Origin: Paragorgia papillata
Taxonomy: Eukaryota; Cnidaria; Anthozoa; Scleralcyonacea; Coralliidae
Length of the DNA: 64,000 nucleotides
Reading direction: 5' to 3'
Assembly (NCBI GenBank): GCA_035771165.1
Contig: JAWNZC010000471.1
Span: 1,765,001-1,829,000 of the forward strand
The notes beneath the pieces were generated by a model. That model was not told where the DNA came from, did not search any database, and saw only the letters and a list, made by a program, of their open reading frames with translations. How positions within the stretch are numbered: position 1 is the first letter of the stretch; each line of letters opens with the position of its first letter. Shown here in pieces: positions 12,105 to 20,899 of this stretch. A program made the translations under genes and the position numbers.

Positions 12105-12533
12105 TAGGTCCTTCCCTCGAAACGTTATAAGGGCCTTCGCTCGAAACGTTATAAGGGCCTTCGCTCGAAACGTTATAAGGGCCTTCGCTCGAAACGTTAT
12201 AAGGGCCTTCGCTCGAAACGTTATAAGGTCCTTCGCTCGAAACGTTATAAGGGCCTTCGCTCGAAACGTTATAAGGTCCTTCGCTCGAAACGTTATAAGG
12301 GCCTTCGCTCGAAACGTTATAAGGGCCTTCGCTCGAAACGTTATAAGGGCCTTCGCTCGAAACGTTATAAGGGCCTTCGCTCGAAACGTTATAAGGTCCT
12401 TCGCTCGAAACGTTATAAGGGCCTTCGCTCGAAACGTTATAAGGTCCTTCGCTCGAAACGTTATAAGGGCCTTCGCTCGAAACGTTATAAGGGCCTTCGC
12501 TCGAAACGTTATAAGGGCCTTCGCTCGAAACGT
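12105..12533. repeat. 24-bp minisatellite, 18 units, with 7-unit higher-order pattern
   Basis: The unit is CGAAACGTTATAAGG followed by GCCTTCGCT or TCCTTCGCT. The variant base (G or T in GGGCC/GGTCC) reads T, then GGGGTGT twice, then GGG, i.e. period seven. The unit sequence matches the arms of the foldback family at 2112-2311, so the array probably arose from such an arm. The minus-strand open frame of eight-residue repeats is a consequence of the 24-bp period and not a protein. Confidence 0.9.
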
Positions 12534-12635
12534 TAGAAACTAACGTTTTTTTCACTGTATAGTTATCGACTTTTTAGACGTTTATATTATACTCTGATGA
12601 AAGGCTCTGCTCGAAACGTTTCTTCGTTGCTATTA

Positions 12636-12864
12636 GCGAGGTTCAGATCACACTTCCACTACCGCTACCGTAAATGTGGTTAAGCTGATGTAAATGTTCA
12701 TTTTTTCGTTCTGTAGTCGTAGTTGGTTTCAACCCTAGTATCGTAAAACGCTTTCTTTTTGAACTAGGTTTGAGACCTGCGACCATTACTGAACGTAAAA
12801 ACAATATTTGACATGCTTCATTATATTTACGGTAGCGGTAGCGGTAGTGTGATCTGAACCTCGC
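12636..12864. mobile_element. MITE with 5-bp TATTA duplication
   Basis: Termini GCGAGGTTCAGATCACAC and its complement are flanked by TATTA at 12631-12635 and 12865-12869. Subterminal CGCTACCG repeats appear on both arms. It interrupts an older repeat whose pieces flank it (CTGATGAAAGGCTCTGC to the left, ATCTCGGC to the right). Confidence 0.75.
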
Positions 12865-12973
12865 TATTAAAATCTCGGCAACAAAAGATCTTGACTCTTT
12901 AAAAACGAGCTGTTCGCGCGCCGCAACTTTATATTTAAGCCGTGTTGGGTTTTTTTGCGATAAACAGCCCTAA

Positions 12974-13070
12974 TTGAATTTGTATTAAAGATATAAATAA
13001 TCTAAATATAAAGAAAAATGTCTTTGTTGAATTTGTATTAAAGATATAAAGAATCTAAATATAAAGAAAT
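12974..13070. repeat. Tandem duplication, 54-bp period, two copies
   Basis: TGAATTTGTATTAAAGATAT recurs 54 bp apart, followed each time by ATCTAAATATAAAG. Confidence 0.8.
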
Positions 13071-13204
13071 AAGAAAGAGTTCGTCGCAAATCTGAGCTTT
13101 TGTCTTTCACCATGTGGGGACACTAATCTGCGGAAATGCGGAATCTAATTAAAGGGGGCGCTACCGCTAGTGGGGGGACAGTACTCGCTGTGGAGTGTAA
13201 CCAA

Positions 13205-13332
13205 AAGTCGAGAGTCGAGACTAAAAGTCGAGATTCGAGACAAAAAAGTCGAGAGTCGAGACAAAAAAGTCGAGAGTCGAGAGAGATAAAAAAAAGACAA
13301 TTTATATATATGTATATATATATATATATATA
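13205..13332. repeat. GTCGAGA minisatellite and adjoining (TA)n
   Basis: About five degenerate copies of AGTCGAGAGTCGAGACAAAA at 13205-13287, then an AT dinucleotide run at 13303-13332 that abuts a truncated MITE. Confidence 0.7.
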
Positions 13333-13644
13333 TTTGTTTAATATGTAAATGAGATGGGCTCTGACGTCATGAGCAGGGTATGAAATGTTCAGTGTCACAG
13401 GCGTTTTATGTGCACAGTTTCAAGTGATTTCGTTGAACAAATTTAGAGATATAACTCATGATTTTTCTACGTGTGAAAATACTGTAGCCTGCTCATGACG
13501 TCAGAGACCATTCACTTACATATTAAACAAATTGAAATATCTTGAAAACGAAGAAAGATACGAAAAAATTGTAAAGGATCTTCTATTACAATTTTATGAG
13601 TTCTTTCAAATTAGACAAACTTAATTTTCGGTTGCCAATGCCCT
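13333..13644. mobile_element. 5'-truncated TTAA MITE (family of 46103-46525)
   Basis: Its right arm matches the elements at 46103-46525 and 37995-39092, ending just before TTAA (13645-13648). Both arms carry TGACGTCA-type motifs next to GAGACCAT. The left terminus is lost at the AT run. Confidence 0.65.
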
Positions 13645-13863
13645 TTAACCTAATTTTAATCTCTCACGCTCGTAATTCACTTACTGACATAAATGACCCA
13701 GTCTCCGCCACAGCGCCACTCTCCCCCTATATACCATGCATGCTGCACGTGGAATATGTTTTTAGGAGACTGGACCGACTAAAGACTTAATAAGTTTATC
13801 AAAATTCAACCCGTGAATGTAGTAACAAAACAATTAATAAACAATATAAAGTTTACGTCCCTT

Positions 13864-14261
13864 TCAACATTCATGTTCTGCGACGTCTTGAATTCGTTGA
13901 CGTGCTGCAACTGCTGCATCTCGAGCGGGTCGGAAAGGTGGTGTATTTGGCTTCAACTGCTTAGATTGCTCCGCCTCTGGCTTCGACTCTGACATGTCGC
14001 AGGACAACTCCAGTGGGTAGAGATGGTTCACTGCTCGATCAAGGAAGGTCTTTCCTGCACGTAATTTCACAGTTCTAACTACGCCATCTCGCCCTTGGTA
14101 TATAACTCTTCGATGACTCCAAGGGGCCACTTACCTCTATTACGCTCGTCTGATCGTCTGATCACGACGTCACCCTTCGCAACGGTGAACGACTTGTTTT
14201 GGTGTTTCATGTTATGACGTTCTCGTAGGCCAGTATATACTCGTTCGACCATCTGCGCCAC
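13864..14261 (-). pseudogene. BEL/Pao integrase C-terminal (DUF5641-type) segment
   Basis: Contains G-D-V-V and W-P-L-G motifs, then after a frameshift at about 14095-14105 the G-R-D-G-x-V-R segment followed by L-Y-P-L-E. This is the usual C-terminus of BEL/Pao pol proteins. Confidence 0.75.
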
Positions 14262-14830
14262 ATGGCATCTTTACATTTTCGAAGGTATCTCGCACGCTTT
14301 CGCAAATCTACTTCTTCGTGATGTACTTCTAGCTCGTGTGCGAAGGTTGACCCAACAAATAACATGGAGTTGGTTGTTAATGTCGGCAGTTGGACATCGT
14401 CCTCAAGATAACTAAGGGGCCTGCAGTTCAAAGCCACCTCAATATCAAGGAGAATCTCTTCTAGCTCACTCCACTTGAGGCAACCATTTCCAATGGTTTT
14501 GTAGAAAGCTTGCTTCACTAAGCCAATGAGGCGCTCAAACTGTCCGCCCCACCATGGGGCGCGGCTTAGGTTAAACTGCCAACTAACGCGGTTTGCTGCT
14601 AGGAACTCGTTGAATTAATTTCTCGTCGCTCTGTGCTGTTTTCAACCATTTCGCCGCCGCCACGAATGTTTTCCCGTTATCTGAGTAGACTTTGCTCGGT
14701 CTTCCTTTTCTGGCGATGAGCCGCTTGAAACTCTGCAGGAGTTCTTGGGTGTTTAAGGAATGCAACCGCTCTAGGTAGACAGCTCGTGTGAGACTGCAGG
14801 CATACAACACTATGTATGATTTTTCAACAC
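14207..14830 (-). pseudogene. BEL/Pao integrase core, frameshifted
   Basis: From 14830 downward: the beta-strand Y-A-C-S-L-T-R-A-V segment, the S-D-N-G catalytic Asp region, then after a one-base shift at about 14611-14616 the R-A-P-W-W-G-G motif and the E-R-L-I helix. The family's usual length is reduced at the N-terminal (zinc) side by the deletion. Another frameshift lies at about 14225-14235. Confidence 0.85.
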
Positions 14831-14832
14831 TA

Positions 14833-15820
14833 TATATACAGGCTCTTGCGAAGCTCTCTTACTACCTCTGGCATACGGCTTTCCCACGACTCTAAATGAT
14901 GCTCGATCACACCTCCAAGCAGGAAAGGAGAAGGTGCGAGACCAAACAGGACTCGAGTAAATCTCAAAGTCTCAAGTTCTGAGTGTTCGTTGATCCTCCA
15001 ATGAAACCTGAGTGCATCTCGCTCAGCCTCTTTAATTCGCCCTTGCAGAAATGCTTGTTTAAGATCTCCCGTCACTATCACTGGATGGAAACGCATTCTC
15101 ACGGGAACATTCCAAAGCCGGTTCTGAAGAGGTGGACCTGCATTCAGGCATTGGTTAAGACTTGGAACATCTGGATGCGCCTGGGCAGATGCGTCGTAGA
15201 CGATCCTCAACTTCGTTGATTCTGCAACTTCTCTAACAGCGGACTTGTGTGGGATGTAGAACTCTATCCCATGCATGTGGTTGTTGGTCAGCGATCTCCA
15301 CGATACCCTCTGCCTTTTGCTTCTCGATGATTTCTGCATAGCTCTCGGTCAGTCCGGTTTTGTGCAGCTTGCAGGTTAGCAAGTCTTCGTACACTCCCAT
15401 CTCGATTTGTTGGAAGAGGAGGGTGGTTACCCTTCCACGGAAGCCCAGTCTCGCAAGCTGCTCGCGGAACTCAGCGTAGACTTCGCGTTGATCATGTTCA
15501 GGTGAATCTGCAAGGCCCAGAACATCAAGTCGACACAGCTCTTCGTAGTCTGTTTGACTTGTTTGCGTCAATAACAAGGCGGTGTAGTCGATCTCCTTCC
15601 CCTGGGCTATGATGGTCCACCCAAACTTCGTCTTTTCAGCCACTGGTTCTCCGGTCTCACCAACTCGAGGTCGGTCCCCAGTTTTGATCCGCATGTAGTC
15701 GCTCGCTCCCAATATGAGATGGACTGGAAGCTTTGGCTTGTCGTCGTTGTCCTCCATCTGGATTCCTTCGAGATGTTTGTAATTGTTTATGAGTTCCTGA
15801 TAGTTCGGGTTATCAATCAT
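14833..15820 (-). pseudogene. BEL/Pao reverse transcriptase, 3' truncated before the catalytic YxDD
   Basis: Two frames cover the protease-RT linker and the RT fingers/palm. A compensating pair of frameshifts lies at about 15447-15460 and 15345-15365, and a further shift at about 15290-15300. The RT part shows an R-I-V-Y-D-A-S-A motif and the first catalytic Asp (G-D-L-K-Q-A-F). The sequence stops at S-L-Y, exactly where the Y-x-D-D motif should follow, and joins integrase sequence. The second catalytic Asp pair and RNase H are absent. Confidence 0.85.
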
Positions 15821-16074
15821 AAGCAGTTCACTTCTCCCTTGTCAATTTTCGTCACGTTCACATTCATTTTGAATTTACCATCGAGAGCTTCGACTTCCAC
15901 CGTTGAAATCTCAATTTCCTTGGTCATGGTGCCAAGCATCATCTCTACGCGTCGTACTTCATTGCGATGGTTGCGCTTTGGAAGACGGTCTAGTAACGCG
16001 ACTGAGGCATACGAGATCCCTGCTCCAGTGTCTAAGAGCGCTCGACACTTCAAACCTTCGACGTCCACGACCAC
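15817..16074 (-). pseudogene. BEL/Pao aspartic protease segment
   Basis: Contains the L-L-D-T-G-A active-site motif of the DUF1758 retropepsin-like family near its start. A frameshift close to 15820 separates it from the segment leading into the reverse transcriptase. Confidence 0.75.
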
Positions 16075-16292
16075 TATACTGGATACACCAGCGGTCCTTC
16101 ACTTGTTCCTGCTGCTGTAAGGAGAGGCTCTTCCTTGTTGCAAATGGAAGTATGATGCTTTAGATTACAATTCTGGCAGTTGCTGCTTTTGCACTCTAAT
16201 GCGCGATGTTTGCTACCGGTACAATTAAAACAGAGCTTTTTCTGCGCCAGGAGTTTCTTGCGTTCATCTACTGTAATCACACACGGGTGCAA
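16074..16292 (-). pseudogene. BEL/Pao zinc-knuckle segment
   Basis: Open frame with two closely spaced Cys/His clusters of CCHC type (C-F-N-C, then C-Q-N-C with H-H and a final C), as in the nucleocapsid part of BEL/Pao polyproteins. It passes into the protease segment by a frame change near 16075-16085. Confidence 0.75.
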
Positions 16293-16346
16293 TCTCTGGA
16301 GATATGGTCACCAACCTCGCAGTAAACGCATGCTGGTTTACGACGT

Positions 16347-17430
16347 TCAGTGTTTTTGGTGTGATAAAACTTGTTTTTTCCCAGCTTTTTGAGGAAGGGG
16401 TTTTCGCGGGGATTCACTGACACCATCCTCTACTGGGTTTATATCTTTCCACCTTTTTAGTGCTACTATCAGACGAGAAAAGTCCCAGTCTTGCCACCCA
16501 GGTTCGCCGCGCACAAGGTCAGCCTTGATGCCCTTAAGCTTCTCTAGCACACTTCTGCTTGTTCCGTTCACTTTCTCGAGCTTACCGAGAGTTTCCAGTG
16601 ATTGCACATTGTACAAGAGGGTCTTGTAAAATTCGTGCACTTTGGCAGGTTGAGAGCCACTTATGACCGGTAAGCCATTATATTTTGAATATGCGCGTTA
16701 ATTACTGATCTCGCTCGTTTTGCCATATTCGCTCTGGAGTATATTCTTTGCCTTTGATACCCTTCCGTTGTGAAAGGCAACCCTCAATGTCGGCTCTCAC
16801 TTTTGGCTCTAACCAAACTTTAACGAACTCGAACTTTGTTACAGGCGCTAGATCAGAGGAATCTATCTCCGCTTCGAACGCATTCCAAAATGGTAACCAG
16901 TCAGAATAATTACCACTAAACTTTGTTATAGATAATTCAGTTAGGTAATTTAGTGTTCTTTACCTTTTTCTGTTTAGTTTCTTGAGCAGCTTCCATGGAT
17001 TTCTCGTTTTGTAGCTTCTGGTTCAATAGTTCATTTTGATGTTTCAGCTCTCGTTTGCGCTCTTCTTCTTTGTCAAGGGCCAATTGTTTTTCCTTTTCCA
17101 CGTCTTCCGCTGTGCGCCTCTGCGCGCTCAACTGCTTTCTTCTCTTCAGTTCGTCCATTCTGGTTAAAAGTTGCCGTATCTCCGCAACTTTGCCGTCTGC
17201 TTCGGTCATTTTTGCTTCGACATTGTCGCACTTCGTCCTCTGTCTCGTCTTTTACGAATTTTAATTCTTCGATCTCCTCCTTCAAGGCATACACCACTAC
17301 GACTCTCTTCGTTATAGAGGCCTCGTGTCTCGTTAACGCTTCTCTGTTACGTGAGGCAATAGCTTCGTCACATTTGCCAAGGGTCAGATTTAACGCCTTG
17401 ATTTTCCCAGCTGTCAACTCGGCGAGTTTA
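16347..17430 (-). pseudogene. BEL/Pao gag remnant
   Basis: The N-terminal part (about 17430-16937) is a charged coiled-coil-like segment in two overlapping frames. The middle part (16935-16640) carries the DUF1759-type signature, a Y-S-D-W motif followed by W-N-x-F, again spread over different frames. The C-terminal piece is an open frame at 16640-16347. Frame changes occur near 17200, 16935 and 16700-16650. The family role is particle assembly; this copy is broken. Confidence 0.75.
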
Positions 17431-17436
17431 GTTTCC

Positions 17437-17640
17437 AGGACCGCCGAGAGGGTAGGGTAGCCAGGGCAACTGCCCCAGGGCCTGAACCATACAAGGGGCC
17501 CGCTACCACAGTCTAGGGCCAGGCAAAGTGAAAGCTACAAACTGACACGATTCGTACATTTAAAATAGCCCCAAATGGCCTCCTGGCCGTCTAAAAATTC
17601 AAAGTTTTCTGGAGGCATGTCCCCAGACCCCCCTGGTTTA
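17437..17640. mobile_element. Unclassified repeat that truncates gag
   Basis: Sequence rich in GGGCCC and CCTGG motifs replaces the expected gag 5' end. It has no open frame. It is likely a non-autonomous transposon fragment, but I could not define both ends. Confidence 0.35.
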
Positions 17641-17985
17641 GATCAATCTCGTTCCCAGAGCCCACACGTAAAAATCTCAAAGCTTGTTTCCCCTTGTTAG
17701 TTTCCATATTGTTGTCTCCACACAGGTTCTTGCTCTTGGTCGAGCTCTAAATCACAGATGATTCCGTCGGAGGTGCCACTATATCGGGGATTGCCTCCCT
17801 GTTCGCCCAACACTTTTTGGCTTATTTTCTCCTCTCTCGAATCACAGTCACGGCAGACACACTACACACAAAATTATCTCTCTCACGCACACACGCACTC
17901 TTCTCATACCAACGCTCTTATCTCTCATGACCTGATTGGCTACCTAACCTAAAAGGATTACAAATACCTTACACTTAAATTGTAT
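17641..17985 (-). other. Possible 5' LTR remnant, unproven
   Basis: No gene. On the minus strand a TG-initial stretch near 17970 runs to a TGGCACCTCC motif near 17780, which could be an LTR end and primer-binding site of the BEL/Pao copy. No second LTR was found, so this stays weak. Confidence 0.2.
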
Positions 17986-17989
17986 CATA

Positions 17990-18478
17990 ATGCATCTGAA
18001 TCAATTCTTCCTGTAACCATCCCCCCCCGGGCAACCCCGGGGACAATGCAGAAAATCAAATCCCGGGGGTGGGGAATTGTTTTATTAATTTTGTCCCGGG
18101 GGTAAAGGGCGGGGATGCAAGGAGGCGTGGGAGTCTGGTAACTAAAGTATTCCGTATTCAAAATGGCGACGAATTCATTGAAAGATTTCTCAGGTTGCCG
18201 AAAATTGACGAAAATCGACGCAGGGGTGCTGAAAAAGCGGAAAAAACTACTGTAGAGCTCAAAGGAAGCAGCAACAGAAATGAGCCACTGTTTAAGTTAA
18301 TTTACATTTGATGTTAAAATGTGTTTAATTATACATTTGTTTGATGTTGCCCCGGGGTGGGGAATTGTCAAATTTCAAAGTCCCGGGGTGGGTAATTTGC
18401 CATGAGCTTCATAAAAAATAACAAATCCCCGGGGTATGGCCCGGGGGGGATGGTTACAGGAAGAATTGATCCATGCAT
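17990..18478. mobile_element. MITE with CCCGGGG-rich arms
   Basis: Termini containing CAATTCTTCCTGTAACCATC and its complement, each followed by C- or G-runs. ATGCAT flanks both ends and may be the duplicated target. The internal open frame is not supported. Confidence 0.7.
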
Positions 18479-18591
18479 AAGAGGTTAGAGGTACCATTAC
18501 ACTTGAAAAGTCTACATGTTTTGGTGTTGTGGGAGAAACGCCCCCACATGCTTCCCTCGAATTTGGTTTGATAATAGCGACGATTAGAGCG

Positions 18592-18890
18592 GCGAGCAGA
18601 GCCTTCTTTTCCTTATTTCTTCGCTGAGAGAGAGGAAGAAAAGTAGGCTCTGCTGTATTCGTGACTGGTTGCCATTGCGCATGTCAGTTGCTTGATTACA
18701 ATCTCGAACCCAGTCCCAATCAGAGCAGAAAACAAAACGAGAACCGGTTAAACGGGTCGAATTTAGCGGAAGGCGGGAACAAATAAAGGCTTGACATTCA
18801 GGTTAGGTCGAAGCCAAACACGAATACAGCAGAGCCTACTTTTCTTCCTCTCTCTCAGCGAAGAAATAAGGAAAAGAAGGCTCTGCTCGC
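18592..18890. mobile_element. MITE with GCGAGCAGAGCC termini
   Basis: A 299-bp element; arms of about 60 bp contain TTCTTTTCCTTATTTCTTCG and complement. A second copy is at 21429-21839 in phytochelatin synthase intron 1. Confidence 0.8.
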
Positions 18891-18955
18891 AGGGTAAGCG
18901 ACGATATATAACTTATATATTTAATTTTCATATCGAATGAGTAATAATGATTTAG

Positions 18956-19180
18956 GGACTGATTACATGAGCCGGGCTAGCCTGGTTTAATAACTTGGGT
19001 CACGCGAATGATTAGGATCTTACTGTGGTTTTAAAACTCGCATAAACTAAATTTACAAAGAAGAATTGGTTTAGTTTAGATGCAAACAAATCTAAACGTT
19101 AATTCAAATCTCCTTTTGCGGCCGAGGAAAGAATTCCGTGACACGAGTCAGCCCGGCTCAATGGGCTCATGTAATCATAT
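18956..19180. mobile_element. MITE with GATTACATGAGCC termini
   Basis: Inverted ends GATTACATGAGCCGGGC and GGGCTCATGTAATC. It resembles, and is probably related to, the PIF-like element at 38193-38821. Confidence 0.65.
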
Positions 19181-19273
19181 TGAAAGCACAGGATGTGGTC
19201 GCCCAATTAATCATCCGAGCCAGAGGCTCATGTTAAAAGTGCACGACATAAGCTAAGACCTAAGTGTTGATTT

Positions 19274-19620
19274 TACGAACAAACTGAATAATCTCAAAAA
19301 CAAAAGCAAGGAAACGAAAAACTGCAAAAGATGTTACTAATTTGTCATTTTGTTCTTTCAAAATAAGCAAATAATGTTACTGTTGATTTCATGTTACTTT
19401 AAATTACCGCCCGCGGTGCGCGGCCCTGTGTGTTGCGAAGTTCGCTGCGAAGTTCCGAAGTTCGTGCGGACGATATATAACTTTCCACGATAAGATGTTT
19501 AATGTACATATCGAACAAACTGAATAATTATCTCAAAAACAAAGCAAGGAAACGAAAAACTGCAGAAGATGTTACTTGTCTTTGTCATTTTGTTCTTTCA
19601 AAATAATGTCAACAATGGCC
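19274..19620. repeat. Direct repeat of ~100 bp, two copies
   Basis: CAAGGAAACGAAAAACTGCA occurs near 19310 and 19545 within copies that align over about 100 bp, separated by a 140-bp spacer. Confidence 0.7.
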
Positions 19621-20169
19621 GCAATTAGTATGCATGTTGATGCTAGGAGTATGATAATCATCAGTACAAAGGTCACGCATTATCTTGTGACCCTTGTGGA
19701 AGGCCAGTGGCTATGGGAAGGCTTAACTCTTGAGTTGTGGTAGTATTATTCTAACAGTGAGTTCATGGCGATGTGTAAACATGTCTTTTTTTATAACCGA
19801 TAATTTGAAAGTTGATGTGATCATGAATCGAAGCTGTACTATTTTCTCAGGGAAATAATTGTTTTTTTGTGTTATGTAAATTGCCGGTGCGTCTATTTTA
19901 AAACGCCATGATTACGGCAGCTGACCAATCAGAGGTGCGTAAGACAAAACTTATATTTATTACTGGGGGCCCACGATGTTTTTGTCTATTAATTGTAAAT
20001 CATACCTCATACGTCGTGAGCCAGAAAAATTGTGCATGTTTCGGTGTGATACTGTGATAGTGAGCTTGAGTGGTCGTTTGAGGTTTGAACTTTATTAGTG
20101 TGAGCGCCAATTTCCTTCTAGGATTTAGAAACCAAAAGTTCGAATGATTATTTACGGTTTGAATGGATT

Positions 20170-20899
20170 TTGAAGACGATGAAGAGTGTTTACAGAGGAT
20201 TTGTGCACGTGATTCGAAACTATGTTCGAAAAAGGGTTTCGCATTTATATGTTCATATCCGTCCTTGGTCAGAAAACATGGCCGCCAAACAGTACTATCG
20301 TCGAACACTTCCTTCATCATGTATTGCTCTCACTTCGGAAGAAGGAAAACAGATTTTTAAAGAAGCAATGAATAATGGCGACATGAATAGTTTTTTTAGT
20401 CTCGCCGCACAATTTCGAACACAGGAAGAGCCAGCTTATTGTGGTTTGTCGACTCTTGTTATGGTTTTAAACGCATTGTCTGTTGATCCGGGCAGAGTAT
20501 GGAAAGGACCTTGGCGATGGTATCACGAGAATATGCTAGACTGTTGCCTACCTCTTAGTATCGCCGCCAAACAAGGCGTCACGCTATTTCAGTTTGCATG
20601 CCTGGCCAAGTGCAATGGCTTGGACGTCGACATGGTACAAGCGAGAGCATCGGCTTCTATTGGAGAATTTCGGAAAACTATTGAGAGAATGTCCCGTTGT
20701 GACGACCAAGTGCTTGTCTGTTCGTATTCCCGTGCAGTCCTTGATCAAACGGGAGACGGTCATTTTTCACCACTGGGAGGTTATCACGCTGGTCGGGATT
20801 TGGTGCTTATATTTGACGTTGCACGCTTCAAATACCCACCTCATTGGGTGCCAGCGCAATTGCTGTGGAAAGCAATGAAAGCTCTAGATGAAGAAACTG
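20170..20899 (+). CDS. PCS: PCS exon 1
   Basis: Residues 1-243 plus one base of Gly244; carries the whole catalytic triad. Donor G|GTAAGT at 20900. Read-through into the intron gives an alternative C-terminus of about 57 residues that is not family-like. Confidence 0.95.

Larger units (their letters stand above)
13864..17440 (-). mobile_element. Degraded BEL/Pao LTR retrotransposon
   Basis: Reading the minus strand from 17430 downward, gag, zinc knuckle, aspartic protease, reverse transcriptase, integrase and the integrase C-terminal region appear in the order typical of BEL/Pao elements. The coding region is broken by at least seven frameshifts and by one internal deletion at about 14822-14834, so the copy cannot encode active proteins. 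The gag 5' end is cut by another repeat near 17440. The 3' flank is occupied by unrelated MITE sequence and no matching LTR pair was found. It is an old genomic copy of a retroelement, transcribed opposite to the three host genes. Confidence 0.9.

Noticed and set aside
12105..12533. CRISPR-like array
   Set aside because: Direct tandem repeats without unique spacers, in eukaryotic DNA. The same holds for 29737-30160.
12082..12555. 157-codon minus-strand frame of repeated NVSSEGPY
   Set aside because: A frame-neutral consequence of a 24-bp minisatellite; no start context, no splice support.
13864..17440. Active or intact retrovirus-like element
   Set aside because: Many frameshifts, missing RT catalytic motif and RNase H, and no LTR pair; it is a decayed BEL/Pao copy.
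20163..20360. Alternative PCS start at ATG 20163
   Set aside because: Out of frame with the catalytic domain and ends after 65 codons.
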